In this document: positions 52,903 through 61,560 of the stretch, one piece after another | How positions within the stretch are numbered: position 1 is the first letter of the stretch | How the letters are laid out: each line of letters opens with the position of its first letter | Source of the DNA: CALJIC01 sp039805565 | GTDB taxonomy: Bacteria > Chloroflexota > Chloroflexia > Chloroflexales > Roseiflexaceae | Assembly: GCA_039805565.1 (NCBI GenBank) | Contig: JBDLTZ010000106.1 | Coordinates: 62,001-126,000 of the forward strand | Reading direction: 5' to 3' | Length of the DNA: 64,000 nt | Translations under genes and position numbers: made by a program | Notes under the pieces: model-generated | Told to the model about the DNA's origin: nothing | The model's input: the letters and a program-made list of their open reading frames with translations, nothing else | Database searches by the model: none

Positions 52903-54996
52903 ATGGGCGGATCTCTGTACCGCATCGAGCTCCTTCTGATTGGGGCCGTGCTGCTGCTCGGCGCGGCACTGGCGGCGGCGGTGGATTTCCCGCTGCCGAA
53001 CATGGTCGCCACGACGGAGTGGTCTGAGGGAGCAGGGCAGCTCGTCGCGCAGGGCATGGCGGCGCCGATGTCGGCGCTCCACGCGACCTCCGTGGCAACG
53101 GGGGTGGCGCTGGGGGAAGCGCGGGCGCTGCTGGAAGCACACAGGCGACCATCCTTCACCGGCGCTGGCTTCATCCTGCTGGCCGCTGTGGCGGTCGCTG
53201 TGCTCCGACGGTGGGGGGTGAGGCGCACCCTGGCATCAGCCCACGTCGGCTGTGCAGGGCGCGCGGGGCAGTGGCCCGCGAAACTGCGGGCGGCGTGGCG
53301 GCGGGCAAAGGAGCGTGTCAAGCACCTTGGAGCACATGTGGGCGCGCCCCTGGGCACCTGTGCGGGCCGTGTCAGAGAAGCTGTGCACGTCGCCGTGGGG
53401 CGGCTACGGGATCCGGCACGTACGGCCGCAGCGGTTCGAGCCGCCGGCGCGCCCGCTCTGGCCAATCCCTCCGTACACCCGCAGGATTCCGGGGTAGATG
53501 GAGCGCATCTCGCGGCGTCGAGCAGCGCGCCGGGAGCTCTCCGCACACACGCAGCCGAACCGACCTGGACGCCCGAGGACGCGGCACGGCTCGTAGCGGC
53601 TGCGCTGGCAGCCGAGTGGACCCGGCTCGGCCTACGGAGCACCGTGCGGCGGCTGGATGCCGAGGCGGGCGAGGCAGCGGCGACTGTGACGGTAGCCATC
53701 GAGGTGAACATCTCCGACCAGGATGCCCTCCGCACGCTCCCCGAGCGCGTCGTACAGACGCACGACGGCTGGGTCGCCCGCTGGCGCCGAGACGCGCTGG
53801 TTGTGACGGTGCCTCCGAGTGAGGCCAGTATCGCCACCGGCCCGCTGCTGGCGCCGGTGCTGCGGCACGGCAGAGGCGTGGGGCGGGTCTGCGCCCTCCC
53901 ACTCGGGTGGCCCGCCGCGGACACATCGGCCGCACCGGCGCACCTCGCTCTGTACGGCGACGCCGCGCCGCACATGCTCAGCGCCTGTCTCGTGAGCCTG
54001 CTCTACGCGCACCCGCCCGCGGAGCTGGCACTGGCGATCCTCGACGACGGCCAGGTCTCACCGCTGTTCGCCGACGCCCCGCACCTCATCCGGGCGCCCG
54101 GCAGCCCACGGGCGACCACAGCGGCCCTCCAGCGTGGAATACGGCGCGGATGGCAGCGCGGCGCCCTGCGGCCGCTCATCCTGGCGCTTGTGGAGCCTGA
54201 CGAGGGGCTGCTCACCGACCTTGCCGCCCTTGTGGCGCAGACGCGCCGGCAGGCGGGCATCCCGCTGCACTTGATCATCGCCCAGCGTCGCCTCCTGCCG
54301 GCAGGGCGCGAGCTCTACGCGCTGCTGCCCGCGTGTGTCGGGACGGGTGGGCAGGGAGATGCGCGCCTGCTGCCAGGTGGTCGGCAGCCCGCTCGCGGCG
54401 CGCGCCTGATAGCGGGCGCGGGCAGGCTCGATGGGCAGCCGATCACGCTCGACGAAGGGCAGACACGCGCGGCGGTCATGGCGCTACCCCCGGCGTACAC
54501 CGGGCTCCCGCCGGTGCTCTGGGATACCCCGGTGAGCCCGGCGCCCGTGCGCGCGTCGCAGCCCCCGCTCCAGCTCTCCGAGCCAATGGTCCCCACGACC
54601 AGCGAGCTCGCCCGGCGCCTCGGGAGCGCCGTCGCCGGCCAAGCGCCGGGAGAAGCCGTGCCCCAGCCCGCGCTGGCGCGAGCCGACGCCCTACCCACGC
54701 GCGGCCTCCTGCCCCCGGAGAGGCTGGAGCCGTTCGCCAGGCGGCTGCTGACCGACCCAGCCGTTGTGAGCGCGACACCCCCAGGCGTGACGCGGGGGCG
54801 CATCGCCGCGCTGCTGCCCGCCGAGGAGCGCGGCCGCGCCGCTGCGCTCATGGCCTGGCTCGACGCCGCGGGCGTTCTCGAAGACCCGCGCGACGAGACG
54901 CTGCGCTGGCGCGAGCCGCGGCGACTCCGCAGCGATGACCACGAGTGGGTCGCGGCGCGGCTGCGCTGCACAACGCCTGACACAGATAGCGTTTGA
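52903..54996 (+). CDS. Degenerate FtsK/SpoIIIE-like ATPase with winged-helix C-terminus
   Basis: A 697-residue protein with two N-terminal helices (about 8-26 and 88-103). A low-complexity linker precedes a RecA-like domain aligned by eye to FtsK. LALAILDDGQVSPLFADAPHLI (about 373-394) matches the FtsK 'D(P)K...PHLL' strand, and LHLIIAQRR (about 455-463) matches 'LIIATQRP'. The Walker A position reads LALYGDAAPHML (about 349-360) and has no GK(S/T). A wHTH-like end (GRIAALLPAEERGRAAALM) resembles FtsK gamma. It is probably non-catalytic, perhaps a docking partner of the coupling ATPase encoded next. Confidence 0.55.
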   Translation: MGGSLYRIELLLIGAVLLLGAALAAAVDFPLPNMVATTEWSEGAGQLVAQGMAAPMSALHATSVATGVALGEARALLEAHRRPSFTGAGFILLAAVAVAVLRRWGVRRTLASAHVGCAGRAGQWPAKLRAAWRRAKERVKHLGAHVGAPLGTCAGRVREAVHVAVGRLRDPARTAAAVRAAGAPALANPSVHPQDSGVDGAHLAASSSAPGALRTHAAEPTWTPEDAARLVAAALAAEWTRLGLRSTVRRLDAEAGEAAATVTVAIEVNISDQDALRTLPERVVQTHDGWVARWRRDALVVTVPPSEASIATGPLLAPVLRHGRGVGRVCALPLGWPAADTSAAPAHLALYGDAAPHMLSACLVSLLYAHPPAELALAILDDGQVSPLFADAPHLIRAPGSPRATTAALQRGIRRGWQRGALRPLILALVEPDEGLLTDLAALVAQTRRQAGIPLHLIIAQRRLLPAGRELYALLPACVGTGGQGDARLLPGGRQPARGARLIAGAGRLDGQPITLDEGQTRAAVMALPPAYTGLPPVLWDTPVSPAPVRASQPPLQLSEPMVPTTSELARRLGSAVAGQAPGEAVPQPALARADALPTRGLLPPERLEPFARRLLTDPAVVSATPPGVTRGRIAALLPAEERGRAAALMAWLDAAGVLEDPRDETLRWREPRRLRSDDHEWVAARLRCTTPDTDSV

Positions 54997-55011
54997 GACG
55001 GAGAATATTTT

Positions 55012-57975
55012 ATGTCCACCTCACAGCGGCGAGCATCGCCTGGCTTCCCCACTGCCTCACGGCCACGCGGCGCCACGCCGCCACGCCCCGGGCTAGGGCT
55101 GGCCCTGCTGAGAGCCGCCCTGCTCGCCGCGCTGGCGCTGACGTTCCTGCGCCAGCCGCTGGCCGCGCTCGCGAATGAGATCAGGGCAGCCGGTGAGGCC
55201 TCGGCCCCACTCACCCCTGCCCGCACCGGCCGCCTGCCGCTCCCCGCGCCGCCCAACCCCCTCGTGCTGGCCGCCGACGCGCTAGGCACCGCGCTCGACC
55301 CACGCCTGCTGCCCCTCCTGCGACTCGCAAGTCTGCTCGGGCTGCTGGGGTTGGCGGCCGAGCTAGGGCTGGCGGCCGTCACCATGCCGCTCCAGCGAGC
55401 GGCCGCGGGCCGGCGTGGCGACTACCTGCGCGTGCGCCTACCCCTGCCGGCCGGCGGGCTCGTCCCCGGAGCCGACCCGGTCGCCGCACAGGATCTCTTC
55501 CGCGCGCTGCCGGGGTCCCTTCCGGCGGGCGGGAGGCTCCTCGGGCGGGCGCCCTGGTGCGCGCTCGTCCTCGGCGCGCGCGCCGGCGAGCCCGTGGAGA
55601 TCGGCGTGCTCGTCGGCGGCGACGAGCCATCGCGCAGCCGGGCGCGCGCCGCCCTCGCGGGGCTGATCGCCGGGCTTAGCCCCGAGGCGCTGGTGGAGCA
55701 GCACGACGATCCCCTCGCGCTCGTCGCTGAGCCTCGTGCCGTGGTCGGGTGGCGCGAGTTGAGCCTGGCGCTGCCCTCGGAGTACCCGCTGCGACTGGCG
55801 GACGACAGCGCCGCACCGGACCTGCTCGGGCCGCTGGTGGCCGCCCTGCGCCCTCGGGGAGCGGCCTACGTCGAGATGCACGTAGCACTCCGGCCGTTCG
55901 GCGGCGTGGCCGGCTGGGCGCTCAGCCGCGGATGGCGCGGGCGGGCCACAGGGCTGAAGCTGGCGCTGGAGCAGAAGGAGGACCTGGCGCTGGCGCGCGA
56001 CGTCGCCGCGCTCGAGACAAAGCTCGCCGGCGCGCCGTTCGAGATAACGATCCGTCTGGTGGCGGTGGCGTGCGGAGAGCGGGCGCCCTCAGAGATCGAG
56101 GCCGCTCTGGACACGGCGGAGGCCGCGCTGGCACCGTACCAGGCGCGCACCGCGAGCCGCCTCCAGCGCCTGGCGCGGGTCGCGAGGGGAAGCGCCGGGC
56201 CAAACGGCGGCCGCGCCCTGCTCACCCCCGTGATGAATCGCGCGCCTCGCTTCACACCGCCACCACCACTCCTGCTGCCGCTCCGCCCCTGGCGCGACCC
56301 GGCCATCCTGACCCCCGCGGAGCTGGCGGGGCTCTGGCACCTGCCCACGCCGGCCCTCGGCCCGCTCGTGCGGTGGCTCAGCTGCCGCGAGCTCCCCGCG
56401 CCGCCGGTGGCGCTGGCAGAGGCGCAAGGCCCTTACGAGGAAGTGCGCGTGACGGTGGGGCTCGCGCGCCGGCCAGACGGGAGCCACGCGCCGGTGGGGC
56501 CGACGCTGCGCGACCTGCGGCAGATCATGCACCTGACCGCCGGGATGGGCGCGGGCAAGAGCCGTCTGCTCGCCAATATCTGCGCCCAGCTGCTGCCGCA
56601 CGGCTTCACCCTGATCGACGGCAAGGGCGACGACCAGGGCGGAAGCCTGGTCGCCACAGTGCGGCAGCTGGTGCCTCTTGCGGACGAGGGGCGGCTCGTG
56701 CTGCTCGACCCGCTCGACGCCGAGTGGCCTGTGGGCCTGAACCCGCTCGCGGGCACGGACGTGGGCCAGCCGGGCGCGGCCGACCTCGCGCTCGGGCAGG
56801 TGCTCGCCACCTTCGCGCGGCTGGACCCCGAGACGTGGGGCAAGGCGGCGGGGATGCAGCAGTTCGCGCAGATGGCGACCCTGCTGGTGCTCGAGGGGCA
56901 GCAGCGCCCTACCCTGGCGCACGTCAAGCAGGCGCTGGCCGACGAGAGCTACCGCGAACGGCTGCTCGAGCGCGCCACGAACGTCGAGGTGCGAGCCTTC
57001 TGGCGCACGACATTCGCGCAGCTCGGCGAGGGGCAGCGCAGCAGCCGCGACGCCCTGCTGCGGCGGCTCGACATGCTGCTGACGGCCGAGACGACCCGCG
57101 CACTCATCACGCAGGCCGCGCCGACCTTCGATATGCGCGAGGCCATCGAGCGCGGCGTGATCGTGCTCGTGCCCATCCCGGACATGACGCTCGGTGGCCT
57201 GGCCGGCGCGGTCGCGATGCTGGTGTTCCAGGCGTTCATCCGCGCCGCCTTCGCCCGCGGCGGCTCCGACGCGACCCGCGCGAGCTACCCGCTGGTCGTG
57301 GACGAGCTCCAGGTGCTCGTGGGCGACGGCGAGTCGAAGGACGTGGAGGTGGCGCTCACCCGGCTGCGCTCGCTCGGCGTCCCGGCGATCTACGCCCACC
57401 AGGCGCTGGCGCAGCTCGGCGAGCTCGGCCAGCTGATGCAGATCAACGCCGCGAACCGCGTCATCCTCCAGACCGGCGAGCCGGACGCCTCAGTGTACGC
57501 CCGCGCCTACGCGGCGAGCGGCATCACCGCCTCCGACATCAGCGGGCAGAACCCTTCGGAGCACCAGTATGCCACGCTGCGCTGCGCGGACATCCCGACG
57601 GGCCTGTTCTCGATGCGACCGCTCCCCTGGCCCGCCCCGCGCCCTGCCGACGCCCCACAGTACGACGGTCCGGACTGGCGCACGGCGCTGCCGGAGCCCC
57701 TCGACCCGATCGACCCCTCGCTGCTGCGGCTCGTGTACGGCCAGGTGGATGCAGGCAGGGCCGTAGCCGAGCTCACCGCCCTGGGCGAGGGCGACTGGCT
57801 GCGGGTGCTGGCACGCTGGGACGCCATCCGCCTGCACCAGCGGGCGCACATCCTGGCGCACCCGGGCTGCATACCGGACCGGCTGGAGCGCCAGCGCTGG
57901 CTCTCACGCCTGCTCGCCGCCCGCCCGCGCGTGCTGGCCGCCGCCGAGTACGCGCGCGCCCGGCCCGGAAGCTAA
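55012..57975 (+). CDS. VirD4/TraG-like coupling ATPase
   Basis: A 987-residue protein. It has two N-terminal membrane segments (ALLRAALLAALALTFL and LRLASLLGLLGLAAELGLAA) and a large N-terminal domain of about 370 residues. The type IV coupling/DNA-translocase core follows. Walker A is TAGMGAGKSRLLANI (GMGAGKS near 511-517), then LIDGKGDDQGG and LLDPLDAEWPVGLNPL. Walker B is PLVVDELQVLVGD (near 760-772), then AIYAHQALAQLGEL and NAANRVILQTGEPDA. These features fit VirD4/TraG-family proteins that recruit substrates to a T4SS. It is the last gene of the cluster. Confidence 0.85.
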   Translation: MSTSQRRASPGFPTASRPRGATPPRPGLGLALLRAALLAALALTFLRQPLAALANEIRAAGEASAPLTPARTGRLPLPAPPNPLVLAADALGTALDPRLLPLLRLASLLGLLGLAAELGLAAVTMPLQRAAAGRRGDYLRVRLPLPAGGLVPGADPVAAQDLFRALPGSLPAGGRLLGRAPWCALVLGARAGEPVEIGVLVGGDEPSRSRARAALAGLIAGLSPEALVEQHDDPLALVAEPRAVVGWRELSLALPSEYPLRLADDSAAPDLLGPLVAALRPRGAAYVEMHVALRPFGGVAGWALSRGWRGRATGLKLALEQKEDLALARDVAALETKLAGAPFEITIRLVAVACGERAPSEIEAALDTAEAALAPYQARTASRLQRLARVARGSAGPNGGRALLTPVMNRAPRFTPPPPLLLPLRPWRDPAILTPAELAGLWHLPTPALGPLVRWLSCRELPAPPVALAEAQGPYEEVRVTVGLARRPDGSHAPVGPTLRDLRQIMHLTAGMGAGKSRLLANICAQLLPHGFTLIDGKGDDQGGSLVATVRQLVPLADEGRLVLLDPLDAEWPVGLNPLAGTDVGQPGAADLALGQVLATFARLDPETWGKAAGMQQFAQMATLLVLEGQQRPTLAHVKQALADESYRERLLERATNVEVRAFWRTTFAQLGEGQRSSRDALLRRLDMLLTAETTRALITQAAPTFDMREAIERGVIVLVPIPDMTLGGLAGAVAMLVFQAFIRAAFARGGSDATRASYPLVVDELQVLVGDGESKDVEVALTRLRSLGVPAIYAHQALAQLGELGQLMQINAANRVILQTGEPDASVYARAYAASGITASDISGQNPSEHQYATLRCADIPTGLFSMRPLPWPAPRPADAPQYDGPDWRTALPEPLDPIDPSLLRLVYGQVDAGRAVAELTALGEGDWLRVLARWDAIRLHQRAHILAHPGCIPDRLERQRWLSRLLAARPRVLAAAEYARARPGS

Positions 57976-58099
57976 ATAAAACCACAGACGTGGTTCGAGA
58001 AGGGAGGGCCAGGGAGGGCTTGGCCATCCCTGAAACCCACCCATCAGACCGATTGGTGTGTGTGGAACTATGTAGAGCGAAGAGGTCGCGCGGTTCTCT

Positions 58100-58909
58100 T
58101 TACCGGTGCGCCGCAAGAAACGCGTGCACGGCCGCGAGGTACGAGTCACGTCGGTCGCGGCGCACGCTGTGGCCGGCGCCGGCGATGTGGGCGACCTGCG
58201 CGCCAGGAAGGAGCGACTGGACCTCGCGCGACACATCCGGCGTAACGATACCCCCTAGCTCCGGGTCGCCGGTGATCAGCAGCAGCGGGCACGCGATGCG
58301 CGGGACGACCGCCTGCCAGTCGATCAGGATGCCATCGGCCGTCTCGAAGATATCGGGGTTGACCTGCGTCTTCGCATCGGCCCACGGCGCGTCCTGGTCC
58401 TCGGGCCAGGTGGGGTGCTCGGCCCGCCCCTTGCGGAGCAGTTCATCGCGCGGCATGCGCTGCATCGCCAGGATATCCTGGTGCCAGCGCGAGGTCCACT
58501 CCGGGTCGGAGCGGGGCGCGTCGGCGGCGCGCCAGGGCGGGTCCTCGAGCAGCGCGGCGCGAAAGAGGCCCGGGTGCTCGGCCGCAGCCCAGGCCGCCGT
58601 GGCCGCTCCCATCGAGTGGCCGAGCAGCAGCGGGCGCGAGAGCCCGAGCGCGACCACGAGCGCGGCAAGGTCTGCGGCGTAGACCGGCACAACATACCCG
58701 CCGGAGGTCTTCTCGGAGCGACCGTGGCCGCGCGCGTCGTACGCGACCACATCGTAGTCGCGCGCCAGCTCCTCGGCCACCGGCGACCAGCAGCCGGCCG
58801 CGTCGGTCATCCCGTGCGCGAGCACAAGCTGCGGCCCCTCGCCACCGCTGCGGTAGTAGCGTAGTGTGACACCGTTCGCGCGCACATCCGCGCTGTGCCA
58901 GTCCTTCAC
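58100..58909 (-). CDS. Alpha/beta hydrolase
   Basis: A 269-residue alpha/beta-hydrolase fold protein. The oxyanion segment is VLAHGMTDAAGCW. The nucleophile elbow LLGHSMGAATAAW carries the catalytic Ser, and the acid is likely Asp in LLLITGDPELGG. The catalytic His is in IAGAGHSVRRD near the end. The cap region is rich in Trp and Pro. Substrate unknown (esterase, peptidase or dehalogenase-type chemistry are all possible). Start: GTG 58907-58909 with GGAG upstream, overlapping the stop of the SURF1 gene by GTGA, so the two are coupled. Confidence 0.88.
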   Translation of the reverse strand: MKDWHSADVRANGVTLRYYRSGGEGPQLVLAHGMTDAAGCWSPVAEELARDYDVVAYDARGHGRSEKTSGGYVVPVYAADLAALVVALGLSRPLLLGHSMGAATAAWAAAEHPGLFRAALLEDPPWRAADAPRSDPEWTSRWHQDILAMQRMPRDELLRKGRAEHPTWPEDQDAPWADAKTQVNPDIFETADGILIDWQAVVPRIACPLLLITGDPELGGIVTPDVSREVQSLLPGAQVAHIAGAGHSVRRDRRDSYLAAVHAFLAAHR

Positions 58910-59685
58910 GAATGAGCTCCTTCGCCTGTAGAAAGCGGCTGCCGGGGACTGGGTACGCCCTGGCTCTGGCGGTACACGAGGGCCAGGTACGTCCCGACCA
59001 GGATCGCCGCGAAGGCGAACCACTGGAAGGAGTAGCCGAGGTGCGAGCCGAGGCCCAGGTCCTCGGTGGCGACCGGGATCGGCGGCTCGACCGCGTCGCC
59101 CTGCACCGGCTGCTGCTCGACGAACACCGGCAGCAGCGGGTAGCCGGTCTGCTGCTCGATGCGCTCGATGTCCACGCGGAACCAGGCTTCGAGCCGTGGC
59201 ATCAGCGGGCCAGTGGGCGGGTCCTCCGGCCCTCCGATCCCGCTCTGGGACTGCCGCGCGACGCCGTCGATCACCACCTCGCCGGCGGGCGGAGCGTAGC
59301 GCGCGCGCTGCTCGGGGTCCTCGGCGCTGAGCGGCACCCAGCCGCGGTCCACCAGCACCGTCCCGCTTCCGTCCGAGAGGCGCAGCGGCGTAAGGACGTG
59401 GTAACCCGTGGCCCCGGCGTACGATCGGTTGCGCAGCAGCACCTCCTGCGACGGGTCGAATACCCCGCGCACCGTGACGTGGCGGTAGTCCAGCTCCTCG
59501 GGGGGCAGGGCAGGGTCCAGGTCAGTAGGCGGCAGCGCCATCCGCTCGACGACGCGCTGGTTGAGCGCAGCGCGCTGGAAGTGCCGGTCGAGTTGCCAGA
59601 GGCCCAGGTGGCACAGGAAAGCCACGCCGATGAGGACCACGACAGTCGCCAGTAGGCCACGGCCGGTAAAGAGTAGTTTCAGCAT
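58906..59685 (-). CDS. SURF1 family protein
   Basis: A 259-residue membrane protein with an N-terminal helix (GLLATVVVLIGVAFLCHLGLWQL) and a C-terminal helix (FQWFAFAAILVGTYLALV). SURF1 motifs are LGLWQLDRHFQR, HVTVRGVFDP, LVDRGWVPL and the C-terminal HLGYSFQWFAFA. SURF1 helps insert heme a into aa3-type cytochrome oxidase, so the organism probably respires aerobically. It is coupled to a hydrolase gene downstream. Confidence 0.93.
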   Translation of the reverse strand: MLKLLFTGRGLLATVVVLIGVAFLCHLGLWQLDRHFQRAALNQRVVERMALPPTDLDPALPPEELDYRHVTVRGVFDPSQEVLLRNRSYAGATGYHVLTPLRLSDGSGTVLVDRGWVPLSAEDPEQRARYAPPAGEVVIDGVARQSQSGIGGPEDPPTGPLMPRLEAWFRVDIERIEQQTGYPLLPVFVEQQPVQGDAVEPPIPVATEDLGLGSHLGYSFQWFAFAAILVGTYLALVYRQSQGVPSPRQPLSTGEGAHS

Positions 59686-59766
59686 AGTTCACCTCACTTG
59701 TTCATCTTATCACAGAGCAGCGGCATATGTTGTGCGGATACACAGTCCAGGTAAGCAATTCGTTAT

Positions 59767-59795
59767 TTGAATGAGGCTTCTGGTTGCGGTAGAAT
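59767..59795 (+). promoter_or_regulatory. Putative promoter for the ppx/gppA gene pair
   Basis: TTGAAT (59767-59772), a 17-base spacer and TAGAAT (59790-59795) lie about 40 bases before the small membrane protein gene. Confidence 0.55.
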
Positions 59796-59836
59796 GCTCG
59801 GTGGCGTGGGGTATCATGCCGCACAGGGAGCTCACT

Positions 59837-59998
59837 ATGCGCGTACTCTTCTGGGTTGGGGTCACGGCCGGGCTGGCGCTGTGGATCGCGAGTCTGCGCA
59901 GGCAGCTCCGGGCGGCGCAGCTACGGGGCGACATGTACCGCGACGCCGCGGTGCGGCTGGACCACATCATCTCTGGACTAGGTCAGCAGGAGCGCTAA
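59837..59998 (+). CDS. Small single-helix membrane protein
   Basis: A 53-residue protein with one N-terminal membrane helix (RVLFWVGVTAGLALWIASL). A basic helical tail (RRQLRAAQLRGDMYRDAAV) follows. Start: ATG 59837 with GGGAG upstream. It ends three bases before the Ppx/GppA gene and shares its promoter. Function unknown. Confidence 0.6.
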   Translation: MRVLFWVGVTAGLALWIASLRRQLRAAQLRGDMYRDAAVRLDHIISGLGQQER

Positions 59999-60001
59999 CA
60001 C

Positions 60002-61519
60002 ATGCGAGAGCGCATCGGGGTTATCGACCTCGGCTCCAACACGACCCGCCTCATCATCATGGGCTACACCCCGCATCACTCGTTCCGGCTGATGGACGAG
60101 GTGCGTGAAAGCGTGCGACTCGCCGAGGGCGTGGGCGAGGACGGCCGCCTCCAGCCGAAGCCGATGGAGCGCGCGGTGGCGACCATGCGGCTGTTCAACA
60201 GTCTGTGCAAGTCGAGCGGCGTGCAGACGGTGGTCCCCGTGGCCACCAGCGCCGTGCGCGAGGCGAGCAACCAGGCGGAGTTCCTGGCGCGCGTCGAGCG
60301 CGAGTCCGGGCTGCGCTTCCGCATCCTGAGCGCCGAGGAGGAGGCCTACTACGGCTACCTGGGCGTAGTCAACACGCTGGACCTGAGCGACTTCTTCCTG
60401 GTCGACATCGGCGGCGGCAGCACGCAGGTCACGATGGTGCGCGGGCGCGGCCTGGTACGATCCTACAGCCGCCCGGTGGGCGTGGTACGCTTCGCCGACC
60501 GCTACGTCTCCTCGGACCCGATCAGCGGCAAGGATTTCAGGGCGCTCGAGGCCGCCGCCACCGAGGCCTTCGTGGGGCTGGATTGGCTCGAGAGCGGCCG
60601 CGCCCAGGCGAGCGGCACGGCGATGCTGGCCGGGATCGGAGGCACGATCCGCACGCTGGCCGAGGTCGATATAAAGATGCGCTCGTACCCGATGGACCGC
60701 GTCCACGGCTACACCTTCACACGGGCGCGGCTGGAGGGGCTGATCGACCAGCTGCGCGGCATGAGCCAGCGCCAGCGCGAGGACCTGCCCGGCGTCAGCA
60801 AGGACCGCTCGGACCTGATCCTGCCGGGGTCCGTCATCCTGCTCGAGCTCATGCGGCGGGGCGGCTTCGAGGAGATCACCGTGAGCGGCCAGGGCCTGCG
60901 CGAGGGCCTGTTCTACGAGCACTTCCTGGTGGACGAGACGCCGCCGCTGTTCGGCGACATGCGCGGCTTCAGCGTGCAGAACGTCGCGCGCCTCTACAAC
61001 TACGAGGCCCTGCACGCCGCCAAGGTGCGCGAGCTGTCGCTCTCGATGTTCGACCAGCTCAAGCCGCTCCACGGCTACGGCGACGCCGAGCGGGCGCTGC
61101 TGGGGTACGCCGCCACCCTCCACGACATCGGGCTGGCGGTGAGCTACTACGACCACCACAAGCACAGCGCCTACCTGATCGTCAACGCCGCCCTCCAGGG
61201 CTTCACCCACCGCGAGATCGCGATACTGGCGCTGCTGGTGCGCTACCACCGCAAGGGGGACGTGTCGGTGGACGGCTACCGCGACGCGCTGGGGCCGGGC
61301 GACGAGGCGCGCGTGGCGCGGCTCGCGGCCCTGCTGCGGATCGCCGAGTACCTCGAGCGCCGCAAGTCCCAGGTGATCCAGGGGCTCCAGGTGGAGATCG
61401 GGGAGCGGGTGACGATGACCGCGCGCACGGTGGGCGACGCGACGGTGGAGATCTGGGATGCGAACCGCGGCGCAGGGCTGTTCCGCAAGTCCTTCGGGCG
61501 GGAGATCGAGATCGTCTGA
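60002..61519 (+). CDS. Ppx/GppA phosphatase with C-terminal HD domain
   Basis: A 505-residue protein of the exopolyphosphatase/guanosine pentaphosphatase family, degrading polyphosphate or pppGpp. The ASKHA motifs are IGVIDLGSNTTRLII near the N-terminus, VATSAVREASN and LVDIGGGSTQVTMVRG. GIGGTIRTLAEV and the GQGLREGLFYEHF segment follow. The last 190 residues are HD-type, with AATLHDIGLAVSYYDHHKHSAYLI and YHRKGD, as in long Ppx proteins. It is the second gene after the promoter at 59767. Confidence 0.93.
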   Translation: MRERIGVIDLGSNTTRLIIMGYTPHHSFRLMDEVRESVRLAEGVGEDGRLQPKPMERAVATMRLFNSLCKSSGVQTVVPVATSAVREASNQAEFLARVERESGLRFRILSAEEEAYYGYLGVVNTLDLSDFFLVDIGGGSTQVTMVRGRGLVRSYSRPVGVVRFADRYVSSDPISGKDFRALEAAATEAFVGLDWLESGRAQASGTAMLAGIGGTIRTLAEVDIKMRSYPMDRVHGYTFTRARLEGLIDQLRGMSQRQREDLPGVSKDRSDLILPGSVILLELMRRGGFEEITVSGQGLREGLFYEHFLVDETPPLFGDMRGFSVQNVARLYNYEALHAAKVRELSLSMFDQLKPLHGYGDAERALLGYAATLHDIGLAVSYYDHHKHSAYLIVNAALQGFTHREIAILALLVRYHRKGDVSVDGYRDALGPGDEARVARLAALLRIAEYLERRKSQVIQGLQVEIGERVTMTARTVGDATVEIWDANRGAGLFRKSFGREIEIV

Positions 61520-61558
61520 GTGCTCAGTGCTCAGTGCTGCACGCCGAGTGCTGAGCAC
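61520..61558. terminator. Heptamer array forming a convergent terminator hairpin
   Basis: The 41-base gap between ppx/gppA and convergent ftsK is made of five 7-base units (tgctcag twice, tgctgca, cgccgag, tgctgag). Its ends pair (GTGCTCAG at 61520-61527 with CTGAGCAC at 61551-61558), so the array itself gives a hairpin that may stop transcription from both sides. Confidence 0.6.
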
Positions 61559-61560
61559 CC

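Noticed and set aside
27244..57975. Calling the cluster an integrative conjugative element
   Set aside because: No relaxase, integrase, origin of transfer or flanking direct repeats could be identified; a fixed secretion or transfer machine is equally possible.
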